A stretch of DNA of 64,000 nucleotides from Bog-756 sp963777665. GTDB lineage: Bacteria; Actinomycetota; Acidimicrobiia; Acidimicrobiales; RAAP-2. Made by a program: the position numbers and the translations under genes. Positions 43,418 through 51,650 of the stretch are shown here, in pieces (the stretch's first letter is position 1; each line of letters begins with the position of its first letter). Under the pieces are notes generated by a model that saw only the letters and a program-made list of their open reading frames with translations, was not told where the DNA came from and did no database searches. The DNA lies in the NCBI GenBank assembly GCA_963777665.1, contig CAVZRJ010000005.1, positions 124,001 through 188,000 on the forward strand. The letters run 5' to 3'.

Positions 43418-44883
43418 CCGCCGGGATCCCCGGGCCGAGGACGCCGGTCCTCGTCGGTGTCGGCGTGGCAGACGCCGACGCCGAGGCGGTCGAGCTCATG
43501 GCCTGCGCGGTGCAGGCTGCGCTGACCGACTGCGGGTCGACCGCAGTGGCGGGCGCCATCGACCGGATCGCCGTCCCGCAGGGGACGTGGACCTACCCTG
43601 ACCCCGCCCGTTTGGTCGCGGCCGCGGTGGGCGCCTCCGGGGCGCGCACCCACCTCGTGGAGCTGGGCATCCCGCAGCAGAGCCTGATCAACGATGCGAT
43701 GGCCGCCCTGCTCTCGGGATCCTCCGAGGTCGCCGTGGTGGCGGGCGGCGAGTCGATGCGCTGGGCGCGCGACCGCGAGCGGGTCGGCCTCGACGCGGCC
43801 GGGACCCGCCAGACCGACGCTGTCCCCGACGTGCTCCACGCCCGGAGCGGCCCCTTCCTCGAGCCGGTCGAGGTCGCCCACCGGCTCTGGGAGCCGGTGC
43901 AGCAGTACGCCATGATCGAAAACGCCCTGCGCGCATCCGAGGGGCGTACCCTCGGCGAGCACCGGTCCGAGGTGTCGGCCCTGTGGGCCCGTTACAACAA
44001 GGTGGCGACGAGCAACCCGCGCGCCGCGTTCCCCCAGCCGCGCGACGCCGGATTCCTCGACACCCCGTCCTCCGAGAACCGCCCCCTCTCGTTTCCCTAC
44101 AACAAGTGGCACGCGTCCCAGTGGACGGTCAACCAGGCAGCGGCCATGGTGCTGTGCTCGGTGGAGGCAGCCCGTCGCCTGGGGGTCCCCGAGGACCGCT
44201 GGGTGTTTCCGCTGGTCGGGCTCGAGTCGAGCCACGCGGTCTCGCTGCTCCGCCGCCAACGGCCGGCCGCCTGGCCGGCCCTCTCCGTCCTGGCCACGGC
44301 TGCCGCGGAGCGGATCGGGCGGCCGGTCGCCGAAGTCGACGTGGTCGAGCTCTACAGCTGCTTCCCGTCAGCGGTGCGGGTGCAGCAACGGACCCTCGGG
44401 CTCGATCCCGGAGGCACACCGACGGTGACGGGCGGCATGGCCTTCGCCGGGGGGCCCTTCAACAACGCCGTCTACCAGGGCCTGGCCGCGGTGGTGCCAC
44501 TCCTCCGGGAGGATCCGGGTGCACTCGGACTGGTCACCACCGTCAGCGGCCTGCTCACCAAGCCGGGCCTCGGGGTGTGGTCGGCCCGGCCGGACGGACG
44601 GCCCCCGCTCGTCGCCGACCTCGCTGACGAGGCGGCGACGACGACCCGGGCAGTGGAGGCGGTCGGGACCCTCGGTGGCTATGAGGGACCGGCAACCGTC
44701 GCCACCTACACCGTGACCTACGAGGGTCTCGACCCGGCGCATACGGTGGCTGTCTGCGACACGGCCGACGGGAGGCGGTGCGTGGCCATGAGCGACGACG
44801 CGGCGGTAGCCGCCCAGGGGTGTGCCGAGGAGCTCATCGGGGCCCCGGTCGAGCTGACGTCGGGCAGCTTCGTGCCGAGCTGA
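43414..44883 (+). CDS. Acetyl-CoA acetyltransferase-like thiolase (SCP2-type)
   Basis: A 489-residue thiolase-fold protein. It has an N-terminal GIPGPRTPVLVGVGVADADAE, the VVAGGESMRW segment, NKWHASQWTVNQAAAMVLCS near residue 240 and VVELYSCFPSAVRVQ near 315. The C-terminal part carries GGMAFAGGPFNNAVYQGLAA in place of the usual GHPxGxxG thiolase motif, followed by a beta domain. The classical first active-site Cys is not obvious, so the reaction may differ (for example lipid-transfer-linked aldolase or thiolase). Family proteins with this form are annotated as acetyl-CoA acetyltransferases in mycobacteria. The GTG overlaps the DUF4031 stop. Confidence 0.8.
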   Translation: MTAGIPGPRTPVLVGVGVADADAEAVELMACAVQAALTDCGSTAVAGAIDRIAVPQGTWTYPDPARLVAAAVGASGARTHLVELGIPQQSLINDAMAALLSGSSEVAVVAGGESMRWARDRERVGLDAAGTRQTDAVPDVLHARSGPFLEPVEVAHRLWEPVQQYAMIENALRASEGRTLGEHRSEVSALWARYNKVATSNPRAAFPQPRDAGFLDTPSSENRPLSFPYNKWHASQWTVNQAAAMVLCSVEAARRLGVPEDRWVFPLVGLESSHAVSLLRRQRPAAWPALSVLATAAAERIGRPVAEVDVVELYSCFPSAVRVQQRTLGLDPGGTPTVTGGMAFAGGPFNNAVYQGLAAVVPLLREDPGALGLVTTVSGLLTKPGLGVWSARPDGRPPLVADLADEAATTTRAVEAVGTLGGYEGPATVATYTVTYEGLDPAHTVAVCDTADGRRCVAMSDDAAVAAQGCAEELIGAPVELTSGSFVPS

Positions 44884-44897
44884 GGCCGAGCCCCCGC

Positions 44898-45065
44898 TCA
44901 GGACGCCTGCTGGCTGCGCGTGCGGTCGTCCGACCATTCATGGTGGCAGCGCCGGCACTGCAGGCTCACCCCGTCGGTGACCGCGCCCGAGCCGCGCACG
45001 ATGAGGCGCGGAACGTCCGTCGACCCGCACTTGGGGCACTCCTGACCGTCGCGGAACCCGTCCAT
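44898..45065 (-). CDS. Small zinc-ribbon protein
   Basis: A 55-residue protein with two CxxC knuckles, CPKC near residue 10 and CRRC near 41, spaced as in a rubredoxin-like zinc ribbon. The start is an ATG giving MDGFRDGQECPKCGST. The function is unknown. It lies convergent to the thiolase-like gene. The longer upstream frame is probably not coding. Confidence 0.6.
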   Translation of the reverse strand: MDGFRDGQECPKCGSTDVPRLIVRGSGAVTDGVSLQCRRCHHEWSDDRTRSQQAS

Positions 45066-45202
45066 CGTCCACCTCTGGCCAACGGCCGCTCGCCTGTCCG
45101 AGCCGCCGCGACTGGTCGCACAGTACCGTCCCGACCGCGCCGGCGCCACCGGGTCCGTCCCGAGTCGCACCACCGGCGCAGACCCCTCTAGTGTCACGCC
45201 CC

Positions 45203-45508
45203 GTGGTGCTCGAACACACGCTCATCTCCGTCCGGCCGGGGTCAGAGGAAGCCTTCGAGGCGGCGCTGCTCGAGGCCCGTCGGATCATCTCGGCCTCGCC
45301 GGGGTTCCGGTCGCTCGAGCTCCACCGCGGTGTCGAGTCGCCCGATCGGTTCCTGCTGCTCGTCGAGTGGGAGACCCTCGAGGACCACGTCGTCGGCTTC
45401 CGCGAGTCGGAGGCCTTCGCCGCCTGGCGCGCCCTCATCGGTCCCTACTTCGCGTCGCCGCCGGTCGTGGACCATTTCGTCCCGGTCGACGGGCTCCACC
45501 GGTCCTGA
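45203..45508 (+). CDS. Antibiotic biosynthesis monooxygenase (ABM) domain protein
   Basis: A 101-residue dimeric alpha-beta barrel protein beginning VVLEHTLISVRPGSEEAFEA, then ISASPGFRSLELHRG and FLLLVEWETLEDHVVGF, all typical of the ABM family (quinone monooxygenase or heme-degrading relatives). The start at GTG 45203 aligns with family members starting MILEH and lies 8 nt after a TAGTGT element. An upstream GTG at 45191 is less likely. The gene stands alone between the zinc-ribbon gene and the convergent mug-like gene. Confidence 0.82.
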   Translation: MVLEHTLISVRPGSEEAFEAALLEARRIISASPGFRSLELHRGVESPDRFLLLVEWETLEDHVVGFRESEAFAAWRALIGPYFASPPVVDHFVPVDGLHRS

Positions 45509-45523
45509 CCGGGTCGATGCGGC

Positions 45524-46272
45524 TCAGCCGGGTGGCCCGCCGAGGGCCCAGGCCGCTTCGAGGTGGCGGACGAGCTCGGCCGGCGGGGTGCGTGCGTTGA
45601 GGCCGCTGGTCGATGGCATCACGTAGGCCGGCCGTCCCCCACGGCGCCGACCTGGGGACCGGCCACCGCCCGGCGGTCCACCACCTCCCTCCAGCCGGAC
45701 AGCCCCACGAAGCAGACAGCACCCGGCCGCAGCCACTCGACCAGGCGGGTGACCCGGGCGAAGCCGGTCGCGTACTCGGCCCGGGTCACCTCGGCCGCGG
45801 TGCGGGTGGCGCGTTTGACGAAGTCGGTCATCCCCATGCCACCCTCGAACGCGGCGAGCGGGTCACGGTCGGCCCGGACGATGCCGGCGGCCAGGGCCGC
45901 CGGCCAGAAGCGGTTACCGGGTCGTGCGTACCCCACGCCTGCGTCGGCGGAGAACAGCGAGGGGTTCACCCCGCAGACCAGGAGGCGCATGTCCTCGCCC
46001 ACGGTGTCGGCCAGGGTGCGCTCACGCACCGCCCGCAGGCGCACGGTGTCGCCGTTCGTGACGAGCGAGTCCGGGAGCAGGGTGAGGCCGGCCCCGGTCA
46101 CCAGGTCGGCGATGGCCTCCTGCCGCCGTCCGGCGATCTCCAGATCGATCGTTGCCCCGACGGGACGGGAGCGCTGCACCTGCCAGAGCGCGATCGGGAG
46201 CGCGGTGGCGGGAAGATCACCGAGGCGCCCGACGGGGTCGATCTCGGCCGCAGCGTGGGCCGGACCGGTCAC
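45524..46272 (-). CDS. mug: Mismatch-specific uracil-DNA glycosylase, Mug type (frameshifted)
   Basis: A family 2 DNA glycosylase of about 249 residues with an N-terminal extension. The catalytic motif is CGVNPSLFSADAGVGYARPG near residue 105, and the intercalation motif MPSTSGLNA appears near the end, in a different frame after a break near 45650. The enzyme removes uracil or thymine mispaired with G. The gene ends VRHLEAAWALGGPPG. Its GTG overlaps the kdpD stop (GTGA), so the three genes kdpE, kdpD and mug may be co-transcribed. Confidence 0.82.
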
Positions 46273-49046
46273 GGGCGCGCGACAGGGGCCGGTGTCGGCG
46301 CGGTCGCATCTCCCCCCTGGCCGCCGATGTCGTCCCGGGCGTCCGGCTGGTCCTTGACCCGGTCCCCGTCGGACGTGTCGGCGATCGGGTCCTCCGGTTG
46401 GGCGTTGCCCAGGCCGGAGGTGTCCTCGGGGATCCGGATCACCACGGTGCACCCGCCCCCCGGGGTGTCCTCGATGTCGAGCTCCCCGCCGACCGCCTCG
46501 ACGAAGCCACGGGACAGGGCCAGGCCGAGCCCGACTCCCTCCCGGCGCTCCGGGGCCCCGGCGAGGCGCTGGAGCGGGTGCAGGACGCGCTCCCGGTCGG
46601 CCCGCGGGATGCCCGGACCACGGTCGACGACCCGGATGAAGACGAGTCCGGCGGCGTAGCCGACCTCGATCCGCACCTCGCTCCCGCCGCCGTGGAGGAG
46701 TGCGTTGTCGACCAGGTTGGCGATCGCCCGTTCGAGGAGCGCCGGGTCCGTGCTGATCGGGGGGACCGTGTCCGGGACGTCGGAGCCGACCTGGTCCCGG
46801 CGGGTCCCGAGACCGTCGACGACGGATGCGACCAGTTCGTGGACGTCGGTGACCTGGTGGCGGATCTCGATAGAACCGCTCTGCAGCCGGCCCATGTCGA
46901 GCAGGTTCTCGACGAGGCTGTTCAGCCGGTCGGACTCCTCGTCGATGGAGCGCAGCAGGTCGCGGTCCTGCCTGGGGTCGGGGGCGTGCTCGTCCGACAG
47001 CAGCTTCGACGCGGCCGCCTTGATCGTCACGAGGGGCGGGTGCAGGTCGTGGCTGACCGCGGCGAGCAGCGCCGAACGCAGGTCGTTGGCCCTGGCCACC
47101 GCCTCCGCCTCGGCTGCCTCGCGATGGAGGCGGTCGCTCTCGAGCGCGGTGGAGAGCTGGGCGGCGAAGGCCGAGAGGACGTCCCGGTCCTGCGCGGTCA
47201 GCCCCGGTCCCTTGAGGGCGAGGACCTCCCGGTCGGTCAGGGGGAGCACGAGCGTCGCGTCCTGTGGTGTGAGCACCGGTGGGGTTCCGGCGGTCGCCAC
47301 CTGCGCCCAGGGCCGGCTCCCCGTCCCCCCGGGTTCCGCGCTGTTCGCCTCCGCCCTCTCCGGGCCATCGCTGCCGGTGGCCCTCGCGCCGTCCTTCCGC
47401 AGCACGCTGGCTGCGTCCAGCCGGAAGGCCACCATCAGATCGTCCAGCAGGCCAGCGAGGGGATTGCCCTCCGGAGCCACCATGCGACCCGCCACCCGGG
47501 CGAGCATCGTGGCGTCCGCCTTGGACTGGATGGCCGCCGCCGTCCGGCGGGTCGCGAGGTCCACGAGGACGCTGACCGCTCCCGCGGTGATCAGGAACAT
47601 CGCGAGTGCGAGGACGTCCCGGGTGTCGGCGATGGTGAAGGTGTGGACCGGCGGCGCGAAGTAGTAGTTCGAGAGCAGGAAGCCGGCAGCTGCGGCCAGG
47701 ACCGCGGGCCACACGCCTCCGGTCGCCGCGACGAGCACGACCAGCACCAGGTAGCAGCTGAGCGCAGTGGACAGACTGTCGGTCGTCCGCTGACTGGTCA
47801 GGACGATCGTGAGGAGCGGAAAGCCGATCACGCCGATGAGCACCGCCGCGAGGCGACGGCGAGCCGGGAGGGGTGAGAGCAGCCGGTTGCGGTGGCGAGG
47901 GTCGGATGGCCGTCGGGCCTTCCTCCGTGTCCGCTGGGCCGGGTTGGCGCGGTCGGGGTCGTCTTGCAGCTCGGCGGCGGTGGCGATGACATGGACGTCC
48001 AGGGACCCGCCGGCCGCCCGGATCACCGAGTTGATGACCGATCCGCGGACGAAGTCGTGCACCCGGCCACGGTGGGTCGCCCCCATGACCAGCTGGGTGG
48101 CGTTCTCGGCCAGTGCGACCTGCACCAGCGCGGGGGCCACATCGGCGCCGACCACCTCGACGTACCTCCCTCCAAGGTCCTCGAGCAGGACCCGGTTCTG
48201 GACCAGGTCCTGGGCGCTGGTGCCGGTCAGGCTGTCGTCGGTGCGCACGTGCACGCCGACCAGCTCCGCCTTGATCCGCATCGCCATGCGGGCCGCCCGC
48301 CGGATCAGGACTGCACTGCCGCGCGAGCCGGTCATCGAGACCACCACGCGTTCCTTGGTCTCCCACGGCCCGGCGATGCGGTGGCGCTCGCGGTAGTCGT
48401 TGAGCTCCTCGTCCACACGATCTGCAACCCAGAGGAGCGCGAGCTCGCGGAGTGCGGTGAGGTTTCCGGGTCGGAAGTAGTTGCTCAGCGCCGCATCGAT
48501 GCGTTCGGGTGGATAGATGTTTCCGTGAGCCAGTCTGCGCCGGAGGGCCTCTGGGGCCATGTCGACCAGCTCCAGCTGGTCGGCGGCCCGCACCACCGGG
48601 TCCGGAACAGTCTCGTGCTGGGTGACTCCGGTGATCCGCTCCACCACGTCGTTCAACGACTCGAGGTGCTGCAGGTTGATCGTCGAGATGACGTTGATGC
48701 CCGCATCCAGGAGCGCTTCGACATCCTGCCACCGCTTGGGGTGCTTGCCGCCGGGGACGTTGGAGTGGGCGAGCTCATCGACGAGCACCAGTTCCGGCCT
48801 GCGCTCGAGCAGGCCGTCGAGGTTCATCTCCTCGAAGGTCTGCCCGCGGTACTCGGACACGGTCCTGGGGAAGATCTCGAGATCGCGGATCTGCGCGTCG
48901 GTCTGGGGCCGGCCGTGTTCCTGCACCCAGCCGATGACAACGTCGGTCCCGCGTTCCTTCCGACGCCATCCTTCGTTGAGCATGGCGTAGGTCTTGCCGA
49001 CCCCGGGCGCGGCCCCGAGATACAACCGCAGTGTTCCCCGTGCCAC
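46269..49046 (-). CDS. kdpD: Osmosensitive K+ channel histidine kinase KdpD
   Basis: A 925-residue KdpD with the full architecture. The N-terminal KdpD domain has Walker A GAAPGVGKTYAML near residue 12 and Walker B LVLVDELAHSNVPG near 87; a UspA-like domain runs at 230-360; three or four membrane helices (DUF4118) at 395-500; a GAF-like region; and a kinase domain with the phosphoacceptor His in AVSHDLHPPLVT near 665, NLVDNALLHGGG near 785 and GxGLGLAL near 855. The H-box reads HDLHPPL, not HDLRTPL. No kdpFABC transport genes are visible within the window. A final 50-residue tail is acidic and low complexity. Confidence 0.93.
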   Translation of the reverse strand: MARGTLRLYLGAAPGVGKTYAMLNEGWRRKERGTDVVIGWVQEHGRPQTDAQIRDLEIFPRTVSEYRGQTFEEMNLDGLLERRPELVLVDELAHSNVPGGKHPKRWQDVEALLDAGINVISTINLQHLESLNDVVERITGVTQHETVPDPVVRAADQLELVDMAPEALRRRLAHGNIYPPERIDAALSNYFRPGNLTALRELALLWVADRVDEELNDYRERHRIAGPWETKERVVVSMTGSRGSAVLIRRAARMAMRIKAELVGVHVRTDDSLTGTSAQDLVQNRVLLEDLGGRYVEVVGADVAPALVQVALAENATQLVMGATHRGRVHDFVRGSVINSVIRAAGGSLDVHVIATAAELQDDPDRANPAQRTRRKARRPSDPRHRNRLLSPLPARRRLAAVLIGVIGFPLLTIVLTSQRTTDSLSTALSCYLVLVVLVAATGGVWPAVLAAAAGFLLSNYYFAPPVHTFTIADTRDVLALAMFLITAGAVSVLVDLATRRTAAAIQSKADATMLARVAGRMVAPEGNPLAGLLDDLMVAFRLDAASVLRKDGARATGSDGPERAEANSAEPGGTGSRPWAQVATAGTPPVLTPQDATLVLPLTDREVLALKGPGLTAQDRDVLSAFAAQLSTALESDRLHREAAEAEAVARANDLRSALLAAVSHDLHPPLVTIKAAASKLLSDEHAPDPRQDRDLLRSIDEESDRLNSLVENLLDMGRLQSGSIEIRHQVTDVHELVASVVDGLGTRRDQVGSDVPDTVPPISTDPALLERAIANLVDNALLHGGGSEVRIEVGYAAGLVFIRVVDRGPGIPRADRERVLHPLQRLAGAPERREGVGLGLALSRGFVEAVGGELDIEDTPGGGCTVVIRIPEDTSGLGNAQPEDPIADTSDGDRVKDQPDARDDIGGQGGDATAPTPAPVARP

Positions 49047-49141
49047 GAGTTCGAGCCTCCCCGGTCGCTACGTCCTGGGCACCGGGTGGGTCCGGTGCTC
49101 CGGTCCGGGCGACGCATCTGGTGCCCGTCGACCACCGACAC

Positions 49142-49864
49142 TCATGGTACGCCCCGCCGTCCGTCGACCCGCTCCGGATCCTCTCCCTCGGCACGGAGGC
49201 TGTAGCCGACACCCGGCGTCGTCCGGATGAGGGTTCCCGATCGATCATGGAGCTTCTGACGCAGCCGGTGCACATAGGCGTGGAGGTACTGGGCTTCGCG
49301 TCCGAAGCCTGCACCCCAGACGGCGGCCAGGATCATCTGGTGGGTGCAGGTCCGTCCGGCATGGCGCGCGAGATACGACAGCACCTCGAACTCCTTGCCG
49401 GTGAGGTCGACCAGCGTCCCGTCGAACCGGACCTCATGGTGGATCAGGTCGAAGTCCAGGGCACCGATGGTGAGGACCGGGGGCGGCGAGTCGGACGGCT
49501 CGGGAGGTCGGTGCCGGACGCCGGCGCGGATCCGCGCTTCGAGCTCGGCCATTCCGAACGGTTTCGTCACGTAGTCGTTGGCGCCCCCGTTGAGGGCGGC
49601 CACTTTGCGGTCTTCGGCTCCGTTCGCGGAGAGGATGATGATCGGGACCTCGCTCCACTGGCGGATCCGACGACAGACGGCCTGCCCGTCGATGTCGGGG
49701 AGCCCGAGGTCGAGCACCACGATGTCCGGGGACGTTCGCGCCGTCTGGGAGATCCCGAGTTCGCCGCTCGTCGCCGTGACGACATCGTGGCCGCTCGCCT
49801 GCAGCCCGAGCCGGAGGGCCCGCAACAGGGACGGGTCGTCATCGATGACCAGGACCTTCGACAC
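49142..49864 (-). CDS. kdpE: KdpE-type response regulator (OmpR family)
   Basis: A 240-residue response regulator. The receiver domain has VIDDDPSLL with the acidic pair near residue 8, the phosphoacceptor Asp in VVLDLGLPDIDG near 53 and Lys in VTKPFGMAELEARI near 104. The C-terminal winged helix has DLTGKEFEVLSYLARHAGR and ends with YVHRLRQKLHD, then TTPGVGYSLR. The start is GTG at 49864. It lies 95 bp upstream of kdpD on the same strand, so it is the probable partner. Its targets are unknown, since the kdp transporter is not nearby. Confidence 0.92.
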   Translation of the reverse strand: MSKVLVIDDDPSLLRALRLGLQASGHDVVTATSGELGISQTARTSPDIVVLDLGLPDIDGQAVCRRIRQWSEVPIIILSANGAEDRKVAALNGGANDYVTKPFGMAELEARIRAGVRHRPPEPSDSPPPVLTIGALDFDLIHHEVRFDGTLVDLTGKEFEVLSYLARHAGRTCTHQMILAAVWGAGFGREAQYLHAYVHRLRQKLHDRSGTLIRTTPGVGYSLRAEGEDPERVDGRRGVP

Positions 49865-49997
49865 GGCGGCTATCCCTCGGTCCGGGCGAGCACCGGGATC
49901 AGGTCGTTCGCAGGGCCGAGGCATCGGACATGCACAGAGGATAGCCGGGACCCTCCCGAGCCCAGTGCAGCGGAAGAGTGCAGCGGGGCACCGGCCG

Positions 49998-50036
49998 CGT
50001 CGAGTTGCGTCTCGTCGAGTTGCGTCTCGTCGAGTC
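49998..50036. repeat. 15-bp tandem repeat (about 2.6 units)
   Basis: CGTCGAGTTGCGTCT occurs twice in tandem, at 49998-50012 and 50013-50027, followed by a partial third copy. It lies in the 277-bp gap between kdpE and a divergent sensor kinase gene. It could be a regulator-binding array or a slippage product; no other clear feature is seen in this gap. Confidence 0.7.
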
Positions 50037-50141
50037 GCGGAGCGTGCCGCGTCGTGCGCCGCCGCACTAGGTTCTTCGACGCGGTCTCCCCGCAAATCGT
50101 CCGCGTCGCGGACCGGGGACACGACCGAGGACGATGAAGCC

Positions 50142-51650
50142 ATGAACAGGACGCTGCTGGGCTCGGCGGTCGGGGCGGTGACCGCCCTCGGGTTGGGCTT
50201 TGCGATGCTGCCGTTCCGGGCCGACCTGAGCATTGCCACGGCAGGCCTGGTGCTGGTCGTCCCCGTGGTGGCCGGCGTGATCACCGGCGGGTTCGTCGCA
50301 GGTGTCGTGAGCGTCGTGGTCGGCTTCCTGGTGTACGACATCGGGTTCATCCCCCCCTACGACCGGGTGACCGTGGGGACCACCCAGGACTGGGTGGCAC
50401 TGGTGGTGTACGCGGTGATCATGTTGCTCATCTCGCGGGTCGTCGCCAGCCTCGGGTCCGCCCGTGCCCGCGTGGACCGACGGACCAACGAGGCGCAGCG
50501 CCTCTCCGACCTGTCCGAGCTCCTGGTGGGGGACCAGTCGGTCGAGGCGCTCTTGAAGACGATCGTGAGAACGGTCGCCACGGTGTTCGGTGTCCTCGGG
50601 GTGACGGTGCTCGTGCCGCACGACGGGGAGCTCGCCATCGCCGCCTCGTCCGGGGAGGCTCTGACCGAGGAGGAGCTCCACCGGCTCGACCCGCAGTCTG
50701 GAGTGCCGATCAGCCTGGGCACGGCGCCGGGAGATCCGGCCGCCATGCGCACCGTGGCCCTGTCCGCGGCCGGCCGTCCGGTCGGCATGCTGGTCGTGAA
50801 GGGAGTGCCGGCCTCCGACGAGGACCACTCGGTGATCCGCACCTTCGCAAACCACGCCGCCCTGGCCCTCGAGCGGGCGCAGCTGCGCGAGCAGGCGCTG
50901 CGCTCGGAGCTGCTCGACGAGGTCGACCGGTTGCGCCATGCCCTGTTGGGGGCGGTGTCGCACGACCTGCGGACCCCGCTGGCCAGCCTCAAGGTCGCGT
51001 CGTCGACGCTCTCGGACCCGGCGCTGTCCCTGTCCACGGCCGATCAGCAGGAACTCCACGGGCTGCTCGATCTCGAGATCGATCGGCTGACCCGTCTCGT
51101 GGACAGCCTCCTCGACATGACCCGCTTCGACGCCGGCGCCCTGGAGCTTCAGCAGAAGACGGTGTCCGTCTCAGATCTCGCCGCTGAGGCGGTCGCCGGC
51201 CTCGGACCGGCATTGCGGGAGTACCCCGTCCAGGTGGAGATCCCGGACTCGCTCCCAGAGGTCGAGGTCGACCCGGTGCTCATCGGGCAGGTGCTCGCAA
51301 ACCTGCTCGACAACGCCACTCGACACGCCCCGCAGGGGATGCCGATCACGATTGCCGCCGCCACGCGCGACGATCGGGTGGCGGTGTCGGTCAGTGACCG
51401 GGGCCCGGGCGTGCCGCCCGCCGAGCGGGACGCGGTGTTCGACCGGTTCGTCCGGTTCGACACCGGGGGGCGCGCCGGCCTCGGGCTCACCATCGCCAAA
51501 GCATTCGTCGAGGCACACGTCGAGCGCATCTGGGTCGAAGAGGCTCCGGGAGGTGGGGCCCGGTTCGTCTTCACCCTCCCGGTTGCGACGCTCGATGGGC
51601 ATCCTCCGCGTCCGTACGTCGGTCCTGCTGCATCTGCTGGGCCACGGTGA
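50142..51650 (+). CDS. Sensor histidine kinase with DUF4118 membrane domain
   Basis: A 502-residue kinase. Residues 1-105 contain four hydrophobic helices like the membrane part of KdpD; a GAF-like domain lies at 120-255; the dimerisation and phosphoacceptor helix has AVSHDLRTPLASLKV near 272; the ATP domain has NLLDNATRHAP near 393 and GLGLTIAKAF near 450. It lacks the N-terminal KdpD/UspA parts. No response regulator is adjacent except the divergent kdpE, which may be shared. The ATG at 50142 follows a GAGGA sequence. Its 3' end overlaps the DUF2254 gene by 80 bp on the other strand. Confidence 0.88.
   Translation: MNRTLLGSAVGAVTALGLGFAMLPFRADLSIATAGLVLVVPVVAGVITGGFVAGVVSVVVGFLVYDIGFIPPYDRVTVGTTQDWVALVVYAVIMLLISRVVASLGSARARVDRRTNEAQRLSDLSELLVGDQSVEALLKTIVRTVATVFGVLGVTVLVPHDGELAIAASSGEALTEEELHRLDPQSGVPISLGTAPGDPAAMRTVALSAAGRPVGMLVVKGVPASDEDHSVIRTFANHAALALERAQLREQALRSELLDEVDRLRHALLGAVSHDLRTPLASLKVASSTLSDPALSLSTADQQELHGLLDLEIDRLTRLVDSLLDMTRFDAGALELQQKTVSVSDLAAEAVAGLGPALREYPVQVEIPDSLPEVEVDPVLIGQVLANLLDNATRHAPQGMPITIAAATRDDRVAVSVSDRGPGVPPAERDAVFDRFVRFDTGGRAGLGLTIAKAFVEAHVERIWVEEAPGGGARFVFTLPVATLDGHPPRPYVGPAASAGPR

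Noticed and set aside
45619..48732. 1037-codon minus-strand frame across kdpD
   Set aside because: Most of it is an out-of-frame reading of kdpD; only its last part is real, as the mug-like gene.
49998..50036. CRISPR array
   Set aside because: The units are 15 bp, directly adjacent and without spacers.
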